From NCBI RefSeq assembly GCF_001936475.1, contig NZ_MSPQ01000009.1, forward strand, positions 62,001-126,000: a DNA stretch of 64,000 nt, in the 5' to 3' direction. Below are positions 63,507-64,000 of the stretch, piece by piece. This DNA comes from Algoriphagus marinus. Its GTDB lineage: Bacteria; Bacteroidota; Bacteroidia; Cytophagales; Cyclobacteriaceae. Position 1 is the first letter of the stretch, and the number at the start of each line of letters is the position of its first letter. Position numbers and translations under genes: made by a program. The notes under the pieces are model-generated. The model did no database searches. It had not been told where the DNA came from and saw only the letters and a list, made by a program, of their open reading frames with translations.

Positions 63507-63534
63507 TACTTTTGCGCTAGCAAACCCAAATATA
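63507..63534. promoter_or_regulatory. Divergent promoters of kbl and the threonine dehydrogenase gene
   Basis: TACTTTTG (63507-63514, plus) and CAAATATA (63527-63534, minus-strand TATATTTG) are perfect TAnnTTTG -7 elements facing in opposite directions between kbl and the next gene. No good TTG element was placed at the -33 distance for either. The rightward leader would be about 60 nt. Confidence 0.45.
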
Positions 63535-63580
63535 AACAAAAACCTAAAGCATAACTTTGGGTGATTTTGAAAGCCTCTTC

Positions 63581-64000
63581 ATGGAAAAAATTCTTGTTAT
63601 CGGCGCAGCCGGACAGCTTGGTTCAGAATTAACCAAATCCCTCACTGATCTCTTTGGATCAGAATCAGTTATCGCAACAGACCTCCAGGAATCAGCCAGA
63701 TCGAAGTTTGATTATTGCAGATTTGAAGTTTTGGATGTCATGAATAAAGAGGCTTTGAGGAATCTGGTCAAGAATGAGAAAGTATCTCAGATTTATCATC
63801 TTGCTGCTGTATTATCTGCCACAGGAGAAAAAAAACCAATCTTTGCTTGGCATTTGAACATGGAAAGTCTCCTTTTTGTATTAGAACTGGCCAATGAATT
63901 TAAATTAGACAAAGTATACTGGCCTTCTTCAATTGCAGTTTTTGGACCAAATACTCCAAAAATCAACACACCGCAATATTGCGTCAAAGAGCCAAATACC
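63581..64000 (+). CDS. SDR-type L-threonine 3-dehydrogenase, 5' part
   Basis: The frame runs open from ATG at 63581 to the window edge (140 codons). It has the extended-SDR start ILVIGAAGQLGSELTK (Rossmann GxxGxxG at residues 8-14), YHLAAVLSATGEK and VYWPSSIAVFGP, which match the NAD-dependent epimerase-like threonine dehydrogenases of Bacteroidota. Divergent kbl supplies the second step from threonine to glycine, which supports the assignment. The catalytic YxxxK lies beyond the edge. Confidence 0.8.
   Translation, partial: MEKILVIGAAGQLGSELTKSLTDLFGSESVIATDLQESARSKFDYCRFEVLDVMNKEALRNLVKNEKVSQIYHLAAVLSATGEKKPIFAWHLNMESLLFVLELANEFKLDKVYWPSSIAVFGPNTPKINTPQYCVKEPNT

Overview
This 64 kb window reads as chromosome of a Bacteroidota bacterium, most likely Cytophagales / Cyclobacteriaceae and Algoriphagus-like. 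The support is moderate AT richness, perfect or near-perfect TAnnTTTG -7 promoter elements upstream of several genes, and typical Bacteroidota families: a BT_3928-type DoxX protein, DUF1599, DUF6503 lipoproteins, DUF547, WG-repeat proteins, the folP-cdaA pair and a ~1430-residue type II-C Cas9. The genus is an inference; no rRNA or marker search was possible. No tRNA, rRNA, transposase or prophage gene was seen.

Layout. 0-9.9 kb: a kinase/aminotransferase fusion, a secreted deacetylase, a class V aminotransferase, a zinc-less MDR oxidoreductase, an orphan Pycsar-effector-like membrane protein, a Tat-exported dienelactone hydrolase and a cbpA-cbpM chaperone pair. 9.9-25.9 kb: a B12-binding radical SAM protein, a NYN-LOTUS RNA-binding/nuclease protein, an M20 peptidase, a degenerate Nudix regulator divergent from a secreted carboxylesterase, a sulfatase lipoprotein, a PIF1-like helicase, a PaiB-like flavoprotein, an AsmA-like protein and a GH109-type Gfo/Idh/MocA protein.

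26.0-33.9 kb is the accessory centrepiece, a complete type II-C CRISPR-Cas locus. It has 27 repeats of 46 bp with 26 spacers (23 of 30 nt, 3 of 29 nt), then cas2, cas1 and cas9 on the minus strand, and a tracrRNA gene divergent from cas9 with a clear anti-repeat and intrinsic terminator. The anti-repeat fixes crRNA transcription as rightward, convergent with the cas operon. Each of repeats 2-27 carries a Bacteroidota-like promoter (TTG, 18 nt, TATCTTTC), so crRNAs may be made from repeat-embedded promoters. The degenerate repeat is at the transcription-upstream end and an exact spacer duplication sits at the cas2 end, which suggests growth at the cas2-proximal end.

34-45.6 kb is a long, almost gapless minus-strand run: FAD oxidoreductase, NosR-like Fe-S membrane protein, two GT2 glycosyltransferases, a lipoprotein, a membrane GT-C-like glycosyltransferase, two paralogous DUF6503 lipoproteins, an alpha/beta-hydrolase-OsmC fusion and a GH113-like enzyme. 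Many junctions are 4-nt overlaps. It is best read as envelope glycan plus redox functions. 45.6-50.5 kb holds DUF547, rhodanese, Crp/Fnr, an HsdR-N-like protein, an HhH protein and hemA. 50.5-64 kb is largely housekeeping: WG-repeat protein, floA-nfeD, proS, a low-complexity surface lipoprotein, an FadL/TodX-like outer membrane protein, aroK, the DoxX protein, DUF1599, folP-cdaA, kbl and the start of an SDR-type threonine dehydrogenase. The last two form a threonine-to-glycine pathway. Several strong hairpin terminators separate convergent genes.
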